From: Culex pipiens pallens
Taxonomy: Eukaryota > Arthropoda > Insecta > Diptera > Culicidae
NCBI RefSeq assembly: GCF_016801865.2
Contig: NC_068938.1
Span: 93,272,221 to 93,336,220, forward strand
Direction of reading: 5' to 3'
DNA: 64,000 nucleotides
Part shown: positions 36,775 to 48,499 of the stretch, piece by piece
Layout: the number at the start of each line of letters is the position of its first letter
How positions within the stretch are numbered: position 1 is the stretch's first letter
Program-made: the position numbers and the translations under genes
Notes under the pieces: generated by a model
Databases searched by the model: none
Told to the model about the DNA's origin: nothing
What the model saw: only the letters and a program-made list of their open reading frames with translations

Positions 36775-38820
36775 AGACCCTTTTTTTAAATTTCATAACG
36801 CACTCCCCTTTCCCCATGTGAACAATTGTTCAAAATATTCTATGTATTGAGCATGGACAATTTCCTACCCACCCCCTGGACCGTTTTCAAAATATTTTGA
36901 AAAGGCCCTAATATAACTATAACACAGAGAGTCATTGCATTGTTGCTGATTTCCTTTTTTTGCTCTCTGAATAATAAAATGTATTGATTTAATTAAAAAA
37001 GCATAAATAAAAATTTAATAAACAAAAAAATAAAATAAAATAATTGGGTAAATAAATTTCGTTCGCTAAGCTGTCTTCCCATTTTTGAGTTTTGAAAATT
37101 TGGATTTTATGACAAATTATTTTTTCCCTAGAACAACGCGTGCAAATCTTCTCTAAATGCAATTTTTGTTAGGGATTGCATTTTAGTCGACACCAAAGTT
37201 ATGAATCATCACCATTCAACTGGTAGAAATTTGAATTAATTGTTCTTATTTTTTCATTTCTTTTCAATTCAAATGATTGATATCGCTGTAATCTAGGCTG
37301 GATTAGGCTCTGGAAGGCATCATTCCCGATCGGCCATTTGGCGGCCATGTTTGTTATAGAAAAACATTCGAATCTTGATTCAGAATGTTTCAATGAAAAA
37401 ATGGGTTTCTTTGTGTTGTTTGAAAGACACCATCTACCACCTTAATTCCTGAATATTCAGCAAATTGTATGTTATATGAAAATACAAAAATACAAAAAAA
37501 TCGTACCTCATCAAACTGAAGAACTTCATTCAGGGACCACTAAACACGTGAATATTTTTGAAATGACAAAGCACGCGTCAATTTCTTCGCGCGTCCAGCG
37601 TAATGTCAAACGGTCAGTGGCAGCCATTATGGCGCATTTCTGCCATAATGGCCATTGTTTAATTTCCTTATCGACCATTAATTATTTCGGATATTCTGGC
37701 TACTTGGTGGCCGATTTTAATTGTCCAAAGTCCCATAAACCCGCGCGACTTCTCAGAACAATGTGCCTGAACATCGCCATCAACATCCGGACCCGTAGGT
37801 ATAGCGCGTAAAACGTGATGAGTACCGCACAGCGCGGAAATCACATGGTAGAACGACGATTTTAGTTAAAACCGCACGTCAAGAACGCTGGCTGTCTATC
37901 CCGCGGTGGGATGTTCCATATAGCGCTTCATACGTGGTACACTTATTTAACTTATAGCAGTATTTTTTTTCCTTCAATTAGGCTAAACCTCCCGTAAACA
38001 TGTTTTTTCCGGTTCCACTCGGTTGCCGCAGCCGGCCAGTAAAATGTACACCATTTCGTGCCTCATTCATATAAAGTTAAACACCGCCGTCGGTGCTTCT
38101 TCCCCCCGAAATCTTCTGAGCCAGCTCATCAACCCGTAACGCACCGCCTAGTCTTCAGTCCAAAGTCGGGGAGTTCATTAGCAATTCGGCTCACGTGTTA
38201 ATACTCACTCATGTGTATGCGGTAAGGTGCAGGAGGTTTAAGTTGGGGGCATTGCGCGCGGAACAACAGGAAGCAGCTGGACTTTTACAGAGGTGGGTGG
38301 CACACGCCGCCGTGTCGTCGGCTCGACCTCTTGAATGGGGGCCGGTCCAAGTCCCGGGCAGATTTGCCCCGTGATACTTCTTTCGAGTCTTAGGTCTTTC
38401 GAGTCTTAGGTCATCTCACCAAATGCCAAACGCGTGGAAATAAGCAGTGGTGAATTTAAATTGACAGTTGTGAGTTTCCATATTTACGAATTCACCGTTG
38501 CATTTTCGATTGATGGTCTTAAAAAGATTTGCGTCTGTTTGTCTGTGGAAAAATTAAATCATGTAATTCTGAGGATGGCTGCTTGTATAATTTATACGTT
38601 TCTGTCTAATTTCACTCGTTGAGACTGACTAGTGTGCTGTTTTGATCCGCGCTGTTGATTCTCCAGAACTTTATGGTTTTAGTGGCGCGCGCGCGACAAC
38701 GACCGGTCGTCGTGGAGGAAACGGTCCATTGTTGAAAAGTTTCCGGTCTTTGTAGACAACACATGCACACGAAAGGGTGAAATGGTTGTTTGTTTATGAT
38801 CAAAATTGTTGACGTATCGA
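36775..38820. other. Unique intergenic DNA with a GC-rich core
   Basis: No repeat shared elsewhere. The core 37520-38420 is GC-rich. It contains a perfect 8-bp-stem hairpin ATTATGGC/GCCATAAT near 37626-37650, a tandem TTCGAGTCTTAGGTC pair near 38384-38412, and a perfect palindrome ACGACCGGTCGT near 38699. A 111-codon frame at 37476-37811 has no recognisable protein character. The region could be regulatory. Confidence 0.4.
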
Positions 38821-39085
38821 CAATTGGGTACTAAAGCCCTATGTCAAATTTTAGGTACAACGGTAAAAAACACGATTAAAAACCATTTCTGATAACTATT
38901 TTTCATTTTAATGCAAAAAATTGTTTTTGACAAGACAACATTTTTTCTATGGATCAACTATGGTCCCCTTGGAACGAGCTGTCAAGTAGGAGCTTTTCTG
39001 TCAAGAAGGACCGCGAGGTTAATTTTTCAAAATTGATTTAAAAATCCATTTTAAACTCTTTGTGGCCGTACAAAGGGTTATTGTA

Positions 39086-40202
39086 GGGGAAGGTGGGGCA
39101 AGACGACCATATGGGGCAAGATGAACAGTCGTTCGTACGGCCGTAATTTTTACAATTTTGATTATTTCCAGTATGAGGAATTGTTGCTAGCAGTGCTATT
39201 AGCTGATTCTACTACCACATAACCACCAAAACGACGTAAACGCCATGGGGCGTAAGATTTAATGAAGTTTTTTTAAAAACCTTTGTTTGCTAATAATAAT
39301 TGGAAAGTACAAAATAAGGCTTAGGGATCGTTATAAGGCTCATTTTATCAAAATGCTATTTTTCCTAGATCAGTAGTGTTCCAATCAATGATTTGCACCT
39401 ATTAGAAAGTATGATTTATCTTTTGGTTATTTTTTTTTTTGAGAGCTTTTAAAAAATCTTGTTCAGGTGTGGCAAGTGTACCATATGGATTTTTAGTATG
39501 GAAAAAATTACGAATTGCTGCAACAACATATTTTATTGTCTATACAAAATAAAGTGATACTATGAAAATTTACTATCTATCATCTAAGTAATTATTTTTT
39601 TCGTAAAAACGATCAAATTTTAAGTACCGTAAACTGGGGTCAATCGGGACACATGGGGCGAATTGGGACAGCAGTTTTAACCATGTTGGAGCACAATATT
39701 TTGATTTTTCATGTTGGTTTCGGTTAGAACAGACTCAGGCCAACAAAATGTGTACATCCATTTTCAAATTTAAAAGCTCTAAGTGCTCTAAAAACTGCTG
39801 TCCCTATTCAGACTGTAGTCCCGATTCACCCCAGATTACGGTAAAATATTATTATTTAACCTAAAAATGAAAGAAACGTTTCAAATACATTCTAATCTGA
39901 TGTTTCGAAGTGATAGCAGTTCACTTGTTAGCAAATTAACATGTTGTTTCATGCATTGTTCCTCTTGCCCCAACGGGTTGTTCGTCTTGCCCCACCAGTT
40001 GAGTAGAACGTACGAAAAATCAAAAATTTTAAAATCGTTTTTTAACATTGAAAAACAGGATTTTTTCAAAATTTGTTCTATCAAAGTCTTAGTCAAGACC
40101 TGAAATAAGATGATTATGAAAAAAAGCGACAGATGTTTTAACGTTTTTAATGGGTTTTAACGAGCATTTCCTTAGCTTGTTACACTTGCCCCACTTTCCC
40201 CT
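39086..40202. mobile_element. TA-flanked element with GGGGAAGGTGGGGCAAG ends
   Basis: Left end GGGGAAGGTGGGGCAAG; right end is its complement with one mismatch (CTTGCCCCACTTTCCCC). The empty site in the intact MITE copies reads ATTGTACTCAG. Here TA occurs on both sides (39084-39085 and 40203-40204). A TA duplication points to the Tc1/mariner (IS630) superfamily. No transposase is present. Confidence 0.93.
39627..39841. mobile_element. 215-bp TA-flanked MITE with CCGTAAACTGGGGTCAATCG ends
   Basis: The right end is the complement with two mismatches (CGATTCACCCCAGATTACGG). TA lies at 39625-39626 and 39842-39843. It is the innermost of three nested elements. Confidence 0.92.
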
Positions 40203-40279
40203 ACTCAGAAAAATAAGCTTTATCGCTGTAAACAATAATATCAGCAATCTAAGCTTCATATTAGGACCCAATTGGAGAG

Positions 40280-40770
40280 CATTATAATCTCGATGCCACC
40301 ATCATACTCTCAATCCTAATCGAGATCATTTTACACTCGACTGTCTGGCATAGCTCTTCACTATTTGTTTGACTTTTTGTGATTGGCTAGCTGTTTGCCC
40401 AGAAAATGCATGGTGAATTTTAAATTGGTTACATTATTTACCCCAAAGTTAGAAGCATTTTCTGCTTATACCCCCATAATCACTTTATTCCTTGCACGTA
40501 CTTCGCTTAACACTGTGTGAGAGCATTACAAAAATAAACCTGCACAAAGAATTCACTTAATCATGCCGACTTATTGTTGAGCTGAATCAAAATGTATGTC
40601 AACAATTCGGGTACATTTTGTCACGATCTGTCTATAAAAACAAAACATAAATAAAAAAATTATACTGCTTTTTCAAAGTAGTAAGAATTCTAAGAAATCG
40701 GATTGCGCGTGCGACTTGGTTGTTCGTTGATATACACAGCTTTAAATTTCAATATTAGGATGCAAATATT
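40280..40770. other. AT-rich non-coding spacer
   Basis: No gene or shared repeat seen. Confidence 0.5.
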
Positions 40771-40774
40771 TTTC

Positions 40775-41851
40775 AAAGTTTTTGTCCCTCGGCTCTGGCT
40801 GGGGTCGAGGGGGAGGGGAATAAAAAAAATATAAATATTGAAATAAAAAGCAATAGTTTCAACATTTGAGCATGAGCATGGTTGACTGCCAATGAGCTGC
40901 TACTCCGTTATTGACAGATCAGCTGAAGTTAAACAATGAATCAAAAATGATCAGTGGGAGCCAACCATCCGTTCACTGTTTAACCTCTGAAGATCCCTAC
41001 TTTATTAGTCAATACCGGCGCCCTCCCAAGAAGCCTGCAGTTCAACGAAAGGGAGGAATGTTAGTCCGATAGTTGAAGTTGCAGACTCATCAAGCACATA
41101 GTTTTTCGCTATATACTTGTTGATACCGCTTGAGACCGTTGAATCCACAGCATCTCCTTCAAGCATCACGTGATTATTATTTTTTTGGGTTAGTAGGATA
41201 AGGTATTGGCTTTTCGATGCCTCCCGAGCTACGATGCTATGGGGAGGACTTTCATAACAGACCCGTCGGCGAGCCTTCCGAGCAACGAAGCTATGGGAAG
41301 GTCTTTCTGGTTAACACACAAAATCATTCACGCACAATCATTTTGCTCCACTATTAACTCGACGATCCAAAATGTCAGTGCGTCTTTCGATCATTATATA
41401 GAAATGGCTTTTTCACCATAAAAAATAAAACCTTATTCGAAAAAATTATACACAATTTACCCGACGCCGTGCCTTCCGATCAACGATGATATAGGAAGGG
41501 CTTTGAAAATCACAAAACAATTGATTAAGATTACAAAAGCACAAAAAAAAAACACCAATTACTCAACGAAAATGACGCTCAAGACACAAATAATTCAGTA
41601 AGGCAAGCGCGTGGCCTCGCCGCCCGCAATCGACTGACCATACGAACAGCGACACAAAAGCACACAAAAAAATTTACCTGAATAATCACGACTTCGCGTC
41701 CCCACTTCCAGCGCACCAATTATGCTATTATTCGATTACCACAATCACTCCAAAAGCAATAGTTTCAACATTTGCATGGAAAAAGTGTTTTATAAGGCAT
41801 TTTACAGTAGTTCAGGCCAATTTTGAAGGGGGGAGGGGAGACAAAAACTTT
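40775..41851. mobile_element. Small MITE (AAAGTTTTTGTCCCTC) split by a retroposed fragment
   Basis: Left end AAAGTTTTTGTCCCTC at 40775-40790; right end GGGAGACAAAAACTTT near 41836-41851. Without the insertion the element would be about 170 bp. A half-copy is at 28212. Confidence 0.7.
40869..41751. mobile_element. 883-bp retroposed fragment with 23-bp target duplication
   Basis: The same 23 bp, beginning AAAAGCAATAGTTTC, occur at 40846-40868 and 41752-41774. This is a target duplication of the length made by non-LTR retrotransposition. The insert has no long frame. Three hairpin-like repeats of the type CCTTCCGA...GGAAGG lie at about 41220-41250, 41270-41300 and 41470-41500. The left end carries CATGAGCATGGTTGACTGCC, so the 3' tail may be a GAGCAT-type repeat with the element on the minus strand. 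Family unknown to me. Confidence 0.75.
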
Positions 41852-42067
41852 AAATAAAATTTGTACCAGCCTTATGTCAAAAATAAAAAATAACAACGTA
41901 CAACAAATTTTGCATCCGCAAAGACTTTTTATGTAAATTATATTTGTTTTCAATTATAAAGCGTGATTTGAAAAATTGAAAGAAAAACATATAAAAACAG
42001 CAAAAAACCGATGGTAATATCGCATGCAAAAGCATGCACATTACCTTCTTCAAAAAAGACACGTAAA

Positions 42068-42605
42068 CACAAAAAATATTTGCAAACGAACGGGATTCAA
42101 ACCCAGCACCAACAGTACGGACTGGCGCTTTAGCCCGCTCGGCCATCAGACTGATGATAATTGAAAAGGATAAACGCATAAATGAGCTTGACATATTGGT
42201 CAAGTAGGTTTCGCATACTGATGGGCTACATATTTCATGGTGTAATATTACATAAAATAATACAACAAATATTTTACACCAATGCCTTTTACACGCAGCT
42301 GGATTACTACTTGTTTTTGTTGTGCACAGCTTAAAAAAGTAGTAATCCAGCTGCGTGTAAAAGGCCTGGGTGTTAAATAAATCTTGCATTATTTTATGCA
42401 ATTTTATGTGATTTTACACCCTGAAATATGTAGCCCTGGGCTGCCCATCAGTATGGGAAACCTACTTGACCGAAATGTCAAGCTCATATATGCGTTTATC
42501 CTTACAGCTTAACATCGGTCTGGAGGCCGAGTGGGCTAAGGCGCCAATCCTTACTGTTGGTGCTGGGTTTGATTCCCGTCGGTTGCAACTTTTTTGTTCG
42601 CAAAA
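42068..42605. mobile_element. Palindrome with tRNA-Leu-like heads in both arms
   Basis: Arms of about 255 bp are inverted around a centre at about 42322-42325. In each arm a pol III-like promoter points outward from the centre. The minus-strand head has A box GATGGCCGAGCGGGCTA (42132-42148) and B box GGGTTTGAATCCCG (42091-42104). The plus-strand head has GGAGGCCGAGTGGGCTAAG (42522-42540) and GGGTTTGATTCCCG (42565-42578). The heads resemble leucine tRNAs. The perfect 29-bp inner stem is at 42283-42311 and 42337-42365. Open frames in the two arms are mirror translations and are not genes. Confidence 0.85.
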
Positions 42606-42609
42606 ATTG

Positions 42610-43035
42610 TACATGCAGTGTGTTATTTTTTACTGTGTGTACCTTGATGTAAATTTGTTAGAAGATTTTCTTAAAAAATTAAAGCTATGAATACTAAAAT
42701 AAAGCAAATATGAACAAGACCCTTTTTTTGTCGGAATCATTATGGATATTTTTTTATTTTCTTAATTTGTAACAAATTTTCGGAATCATCAAGGTATCAT
42801 AAAACGCAAAGGAAGAATCATTGCAGTTATGTATTCATCTACTCAGCATAATTTCAGCTACAATTATTTTTTGGATTTTTGTTTGCTAAGTTTTTTTTGC
42901 ATGTCATATTTATGTTAAATTTGTTATTTTAAAGTTTTTCAATATTTTTTTTTTAATTTTACGTTTAGGCCGTTGCAAATATTTTTTCGACATACATATT
43001 TTGATTTTGAACCCGTTTTGTTACATCCTTTTAAA
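42610..43035. other. AT-rich non-coding spacer
   Basis: Includes TTTTTTACTGTGTG near 42630, a terminus like that of the CACAGTAAAAAAA MITE. No gene. Confidence 0.5.
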
Positions 43036-43044
43036 TATTTCTAT

Positions 43045-43392
43045 GTATTCTGGGTTCGATTCCCACCTGCTCCAACCTTCCATCGGATGAGGAAGTAAAA
43101 TGTCGGTCCCGGCCTTGGTTGTTAGGCCGTCATTCCAGGTGTAGGAGTCGTCTCCATGCCATAAGTACAAACATCACACCAAACCAAGCCTACTCCGGTG
43201 GAATCGCTGGCGGCGGTTGGACCCGCAATCCAAAGGTCGTCAGTTCAAACACTGGGTTGGAAGGTTCCTTGGAGTAGAGAGAGGTTTGGGTGCTCTCCCC
43301 ATTCAAGCCTTCGGACTCCTAGGTTCGAGCAGAAACTTGCAATAGGGACCACAGAAGACCCGGGGGTCGTTAATGTGGATGGTTTGATTTTG
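43045..43392 (+). mobile_element. SINE-like sequence with two tRNA-like segments
   Basis: A clean B box GGGTTCGATTCCCA at 43052-43065 opens the block without its A box, so the head is 5'-truncated. About 185 bp further, GGCGGCGGTTGGAC...GTCAGTTCAAAC (43210-43250) is a second, weaker tRNA-like segment. The GC-rich body contrasts with its AT-rich flanks. Two tRNA-related parts recall dimeric SINEs described in Culex pipiens; I cannot confirm the family. Confidence 0.6.
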
Positions 43393-43397
43393 ATGTA

Positions 43398-44972
43398 TTT
43401 TTTGCCTTTCTTACTAAAGAAAGGTATAGGTTTTACTTTAAGGCAGGACGTCATTTCCATCTTCGTAAATATGTCGATTCAGCATGAATTTTAATCGGAA
43501 AAATCGTCAAAAAATCACACTGCATCGATTTTCGACGCTCTATCGATTCACTTTGACAGAACTCGTCTATCTCCAAACCTCGAATTTTGAGAAAATAAAT
43601 TCCGTGGAGGTCGAGTGATGTTCGTATGTGGTAAAATTTTGGAAAATTTTGTGTCGCGCCGTTCTCAGATCCCATATATCCGATTTCGATTCTTCTAAAT
43701 GCAGATGAAAGCTAGTGTGCTGAACCTGGGCGAGTTGCCGCGCAAATTTCGAAATATCCATCTGTTTTCGGATGCGGCCAGACTTTTCAACAAAATACAC
43801 AGTTTTCAAATAAAAATATGGTCAATTTTTTTCATTTTCATATCTTTTATTTATCTCAAAAATTGCATTTTTCGAGCCCTACAACCTCCCAAATTTTCAT
43901 CCAGATTCATAATATGGTTCTGGAGTTAGAGCCGTTTGATTGACCTACCATAAGAAAAAAAATCCCTAAAAAAAGGTAAAAGCCCACCTGGTGACCTTCG
44001 CCAACATTTTTCATTTCTGATTTTATTCGAAATTTCTTTTCGACGCTTCGACGCTTCGTCGCCAAGTCGACGTTTGTCAAGTTGAGCTTCGAATACTGGC
44101 GCGAGAATGCTGGCGCATTGATTTTGTGGCTCGACTTATACTCGTTTTGTAGTAGCTTGTCTACCGATGTTTCCTACAACATGTAAGATATCGTAGCTTT
44201 TCGGTTTCTTTTGCCCTGTCCGTTTTTGCATAACTGTCCAATGTTTATGCAAAAACCTTTGTGACATAGGACATTCATCCGGCTACAATCATTTTGTTTC
44301 CCGTGCGCTCCTAAAATCGCCTAAATGTAGACTTCATTTTCGTAAGTTTATTTAACAGGGTTCATTGGATTCCAATAGGAGCTTTCTAAGCTTTTCATCG
44401 TTTATATCGTTTTCAAAGTGTTCAATGCTGGCGACTCCAATGGCTTTCTTCCTAAGGTTCTCGCGATTGAGTGTGTAGTGGTGCGGTTGTTAAAAATAGC
44501 TATCTCTGACTCTGTCACTCTCGTAGAAGCTGAATGGCTAGCTTCCCTGCACCGTGCGGCACACGCGGTTCACTTGTACCTTGTCTTGGTGCGCTGGTAC
44601 GATGAACCAAAACACCAACACAGTCACACAAAAGGGCTCGTACCGAAACTAGAAAACCAAAACCGCGGTGTGCGTTGTTGGGAAGCTTGCTATGATCGCG
44701 TTTGTCATAAACGCTTGTTTGATTAGAAACGTACAAACATATTGTACGATTAAAAATATTCTTTTGGTGAAAATTGCGTTTTTAATTTCTTTTGGAAATC
44801 ATATCATTCATAATACTCATAATATCATCATAATACTTTGCTTTCATCATAAGACTTTCTTTTGAGCTGACGTTATAAATAAACAAAGTCGATGTTATTA
44901 ATTGAAAGAAGTTCTACCATTGTTATATTCTTTAGTAAGAAAGGCTCTTTCTCACCCCAGGTGGGATTTTTA
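43398..44972. mobile_element. 1.57-kb element with CTTTCTTACTAAAGAAAGG ends
   Basis: Left end GCCTTTCTTACTAAAGAAAG; right end TTCTTTAGTAAGAAAGGCTC near 44930-44950, inverted. The interior is unlike other elements in the window. A 102-codon frame at 44418-44726 has no domain. Exact borders and target duplication are not resolved. Confidence 0.65.
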
Positions 44973-45179
44973 ATTTTATATAAAGGAATCTTTCCAAGTC
45001 CCGTGAAATTCTCATGAAATTTGAAAATTTGATTCAATGATTCTCGTGGAAATTGAAAAATTTAAAACTTTTTTTTTTACGTTAAAGATTTTGTTTATTA
45101 AACTGTAAACAGTTAAAAGACTTTCCTTTATTGAGAATGTATGGTATTTTTTTTCAATAACACTCGAAAAAATCAACTC

Positions 45180-46790
45180 CAGCTATGCTAATCCGCTCAG
45201 CAAACAAACACCTGATGTGAGCTCCCATATGATCAGCTTGTTGTTGTCAACGGAATCCGCCAGCTCCCTACTCCCAATCGCTAATTCAACGTGCAAATTT
45301 GGAGTTCAAATTTGACTTCCTCGCGCCGAGCGATGGGGGCAAAATAAAATGTGGATCAACCGCCCCATCTGCTGGCTGGCATTGCGCGCTCGTGCGAAAA
45401 AAACAAGTTTTCGAGCTCAATTAGTGGAGCCAGCTATGATTTTGCGAGTCTTTTTTTGGCAAGTCTTCCAAAGGCCACTTCTTCGCCGTTGATTTGGTTG
45501 GTGTTCTTTAATTTGGCTATTCGATCCCGCGTGGACCCCACTTTAATATGATCCTTCAGGGTAGGTACCCCTTCTTTTGACGGCGGCAGTCGTTGACCCT
45601 CGGCCGTTGGAGACGTGATCTTGAATTTCGCGCAAAGTTGAAGGATACAACGTGGGTCCCCTTTCTCGAGGATGTTCGGCGCTCGGTTTATGATAAATAT
45701 TTGTTGGGGCGAAGTGTTTGTGATGTTGGAGGCCATACAACGGAGAAAACCGGCATATAATTATAATGTAACGAGCGCAGAGCAGCGATCAACCAAGTCC
45801 TGCTACGTCTTCCTGGGCCAAGTCACGTTGATCGAACGTGTCCTCTTCTGATTGCCAGGCGGCGACGGCGTCAGTGGATCGAATCAATAAGATGCGTGCA
45901 ATCAATCATGATGAGGCTTATTATCTCCGCGGTGTCCAGTGCCGAAAAGTGGATATTATCTGACTTTCTTCGGTTGGCGTTCGTTAGCTGATATTGAAGC
46001 GTTTATCAGACATCAGACAACTTATTTGCTGGACACTTTAATGAAAGTGTAACGTCCAGATGAAAACATAGTTGAGTTTGCTAAAATGTTGTTAATCCAA
46101 ATATAGGCCTTTCTTAAGGTTCAGCTTCTGTTCAGAATAAAATCTGTGATCATCTCGATGTCCAGTAATTTGCCTCATCTCATGCATGCACCAGGTGGCA
46201 GTTGATCCCGGTGAGCAACTGTTCTTGAATCACTCGCCAATTATCTCTGTACCAACTTTTCTTTGTGCCAACCCTCATAGTTACAACTTAAGGCTGTAGT
46301 ACACGGATCGCGTGTTTGGTTGCACGTACCACACACCCGGGAGATCACATGGTGGCGGAGCGGAACCAAAAAATAACTGCTAAAAAACGATATCGTCGTT
46401 ACTTTTCTTTTTATTTATCCAACCCCCTTCCCCCTCTCGCACAAAACGGTTGTTTTCCTCAAAATCACTGACCTAAAAGTCGGTCATGCAAGCCGTGTGC
46501 TGCACTGTCTTCGGCCACGTTCTGCGTAGGTTTTACCACCTTTTTATCTAGTTAGTGGATCGACGGGGCTGCTTTAATCGGGGCTCCAACGGTCGGTGGT
46601 GTTACGACTAGTTGGTGTTGGCAAAAAGTCATACCCGTATACACACGTGTGTAAAAGTTGCTGTTGGTGAACTCCTCGAGGGGGACCTTTTTGATGTGGT
46701 GGACACTTTTTAAATGCGAATGTAGTGTGATGGACCTATTAGTTATGAGCAGGTGTGTTTTGCAGGTGCTGGTATGATAATTTTGTTTTT
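45180..46790. other. Unique intergenic island
   Basis: About 1.6 kb of balanced-composition sequence with no repeat found elsewhere in the window. It contains one possible small coding frame on the minus strand (45434-45736). The rest shows no gene. Confidence 0.4.
45434..45736 (-). CDS. Possible small protein, 100 residues, function unknown
   Basis: ATG at 45736 to TAG at 45434. The translation is compositionally ordinary, begins MASNITNTSPQQIFIINR, and has a basic C-terminus (RLAKKRLAKS). Codon use favours C/G-ending codons (AAC, ATC, GCC, AAG), unlike the mirror and AT-rich frames elsewhere, and the surrounding island is non-repetitive. Against it: the start context (TTGTATGG) is weak, no AATAAA follows closely, and I recognise no domain. 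It could be a single-exon gene, one exon of a spliced gene, or chance. Confidence 0.3.
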   Translation of the reverse strand: MASNITNTSPQQIFIINRAPNILEKGDPRCILQLCAKFKITSPTAEGQRLPPSKEGVPTLKDHIKVGSTRDRIAKLKNTNQINGEEVAFGRLAKKRLAKS

Positions 46791-46794
46791 AATT

Positions 46795-47220
46795 TATGTA
46801 TCCCTTGCTCAAGTTCGATGGTTGTTTAGTCACCTTTGCTAATTTTTAAGTCAATCTAAATGAAAGAAAATCAAATTATATGTTATGACAAAAAAAAAAA
46901 CAATTTCTGCTATTTTCGTAAGTAATCTTTTATTATTCAAAAACAACGGGGATTGGTTTTGCATTAGTTTCTGAGAAGTCGTCATTTAGAAATTTAATTA
47001 ATTTAAAAAACTTTATTTAGTTTCTTCTTTAAGGGGTTTCATACATGTAAATCGTCAAAAATGTCAGAGGTTGGTATGAGCACACATTCAAACTTTTTTT
47101 TTAAATCTTTTTGCAGGGCATTAAAATATACATTTTCATCTATTAACAAAATAAATATGAAGACATTTGGATGTACCATTGCCGAGATATAGCTATTTTA
47201 AGTTAGCAGTTTCAAAAAAC
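46795..47220. other. AT-rich non-coding spacer
   Basis: Nothing recognisable. Confidence 0.5.
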
Positions 47221-47222
47221 GG

Positions 47223-47522
47223 GTGCCACGATATCTCAACACTGCTTTGACCAAATCGGCTCAAAATTTTGGTGAAGACTCGTTAAACCGGTCCCGTGTG
47301 CATGACGAAGGCCGATTTTCAAAAACTTAATTTTTAAAAAAGATAAAAATATTTTTATGTTTTTCATATAAAAAATCGTCAGTTTTTGATTTTTGTATTT
47401 TTTAAAAAAGCAAAATTTCAAAATCGGGCTTCGTCATGCACACGGGATATGTCTTGGGAGTCTTCACCTCAAATTTCAGCCAATTTGGTCAATCCCATCT
47501 CGAGATATCGTGGCACCCGTAA
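47223..47522. mobile_element. 300-bp palindromic MITE (GTGCCACGATATCTC ends)
   Basis: Left arm from GTGCCACGATATCTCAACAC through CCGTGTGCATGACGAAGG; right arm is its complement ending GAGATATCGTGGCAC. The centre is near 47370. Confidence 0.85.
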
Positions 47523-47524
47523 AT

Positions 47525-48285
47525 CAACTCGGTGTTTAGAGAAAAACGTTCACAAAGTTTGACAGTTCGCTTTGCGCATTGCAAATTTGTGAACTTAAAT
47601 CGTCTCTTACTCAGTTCAGTCACGAAATATCTTCATGAAACTTTCAGGAGTGATTGAAAATCATCTTTTTAGTGAATTTAGTGAATTTTCTGTAATATGA
47701 AATTTTGTGATTTTCTACATGTATGTCCCTTAATTCAAGGGTTGTATCTCAGGAAAGAAAAAACAATCTTCAATGTTTCTTAGACGATTTAATAAGAAAA
47801 ATCCTCAGACTATGAAAAAAATCAGAATGAGGCACTGTTTAAAGTGCAAAAAAATTATGACTTTTTCTCAAAATTTGATAATGGTGCACTTTTTTCTATA
47901 AAAAGGTTAGGTACTCTTCGATTGCCAATTCGAATTTATATCAAAACATTGAATTTAAAAATATTGCTTGAAATTCATTTTTTTTTTTCAAATAATGACA
48001 ACAAATATTTGTTTCTTTCGTGCATGGTTTTTGTGTACACGTTTTCTCATTCAAAGTTACATGCTTTTGCATGCGATTTTGTACAGGTGTTTTTTTTACT
48101 GTGTAGGGCTAGTGATTTTTCACGGCAAAAAAAAAAATTCGCGGAATGCCATTTACAAAACATTCGAATTCCTGGAAATTTTACGGCACTCTAAAATCTG
48201 CCTAAAATTCCCTCGAACAAGAAACACTGTTGGATGACTTGTTTTTACCATATCGTTGTATTTGAGCTTAATTTTACTTTCATTT
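47525..48285. other. AT-rich DNA with fragments of other repeats
   Basis: About 48020-48115 resembles the left flank of the tRNA-headed palindrome (ATGCTTTTGCATGCGAT) and ends TTTTTTTTACTGTGTAG like the CACAGTAAAA MITE. A 116-codon frame crosses this composite and is not credible as a gene. Confidence 0.5.
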
Positions 48286-48286
48286 G

Positions 48287-48324
48287 ACCCAATGTCACCC
48301 CCTCTAAGGGGTGAGATTGGGTCT
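48287..48324. repeat. Compact hairpin GACCCAATGTCACCCC family
   Basis: Sixteen-base arms with one mismatch and a six-base loop. Same family as 391-508. Confidence 0.85.
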
Positions 48325-48499
48325 ATTTTCAAACGATTGTCATTTAAGGTAGAGTTAATCAAATTACACCATATTTTGGGAAAATGTTAGTAAACTATCA
48401 AGAATAATTCTACATTCAAAGATTTTGATTTTATTTGAATTGTTTTTTGTTATTAAGAAATTACGAGTGGTGTATCGTTTTTTGACCCATAGTCACCCC

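Larger units (their letters stand above)
38822..40274. mobile_element. ATTGGGTACTAAA MITE interrupted by two nested elements
   Basis: MITE pieces 38822-39085 and 40203-40274 join to give a sequence matching 32857-33189. Between them is a 1117-bp insertion, itself carrying a 215-bp insertion. Confidence 0.93.

Noticed and set aside
37476..37811. Plus-strand 111-codon frame
   Set aside because: No domain and AT-rich start; probably chance in a unique region.
42068..42605. Two leucine tRNA genes
   Set aside because: Both heads lack proper acceptor pairing and are part of a palindrome with other copies of its flanks; better explained as a mobile element.
44418..44726. 102-codon frame inside the CTTTCTTACTAAAG element as a transposase remnant
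   Set aside because: No transposase motif or homology that I can recognise.
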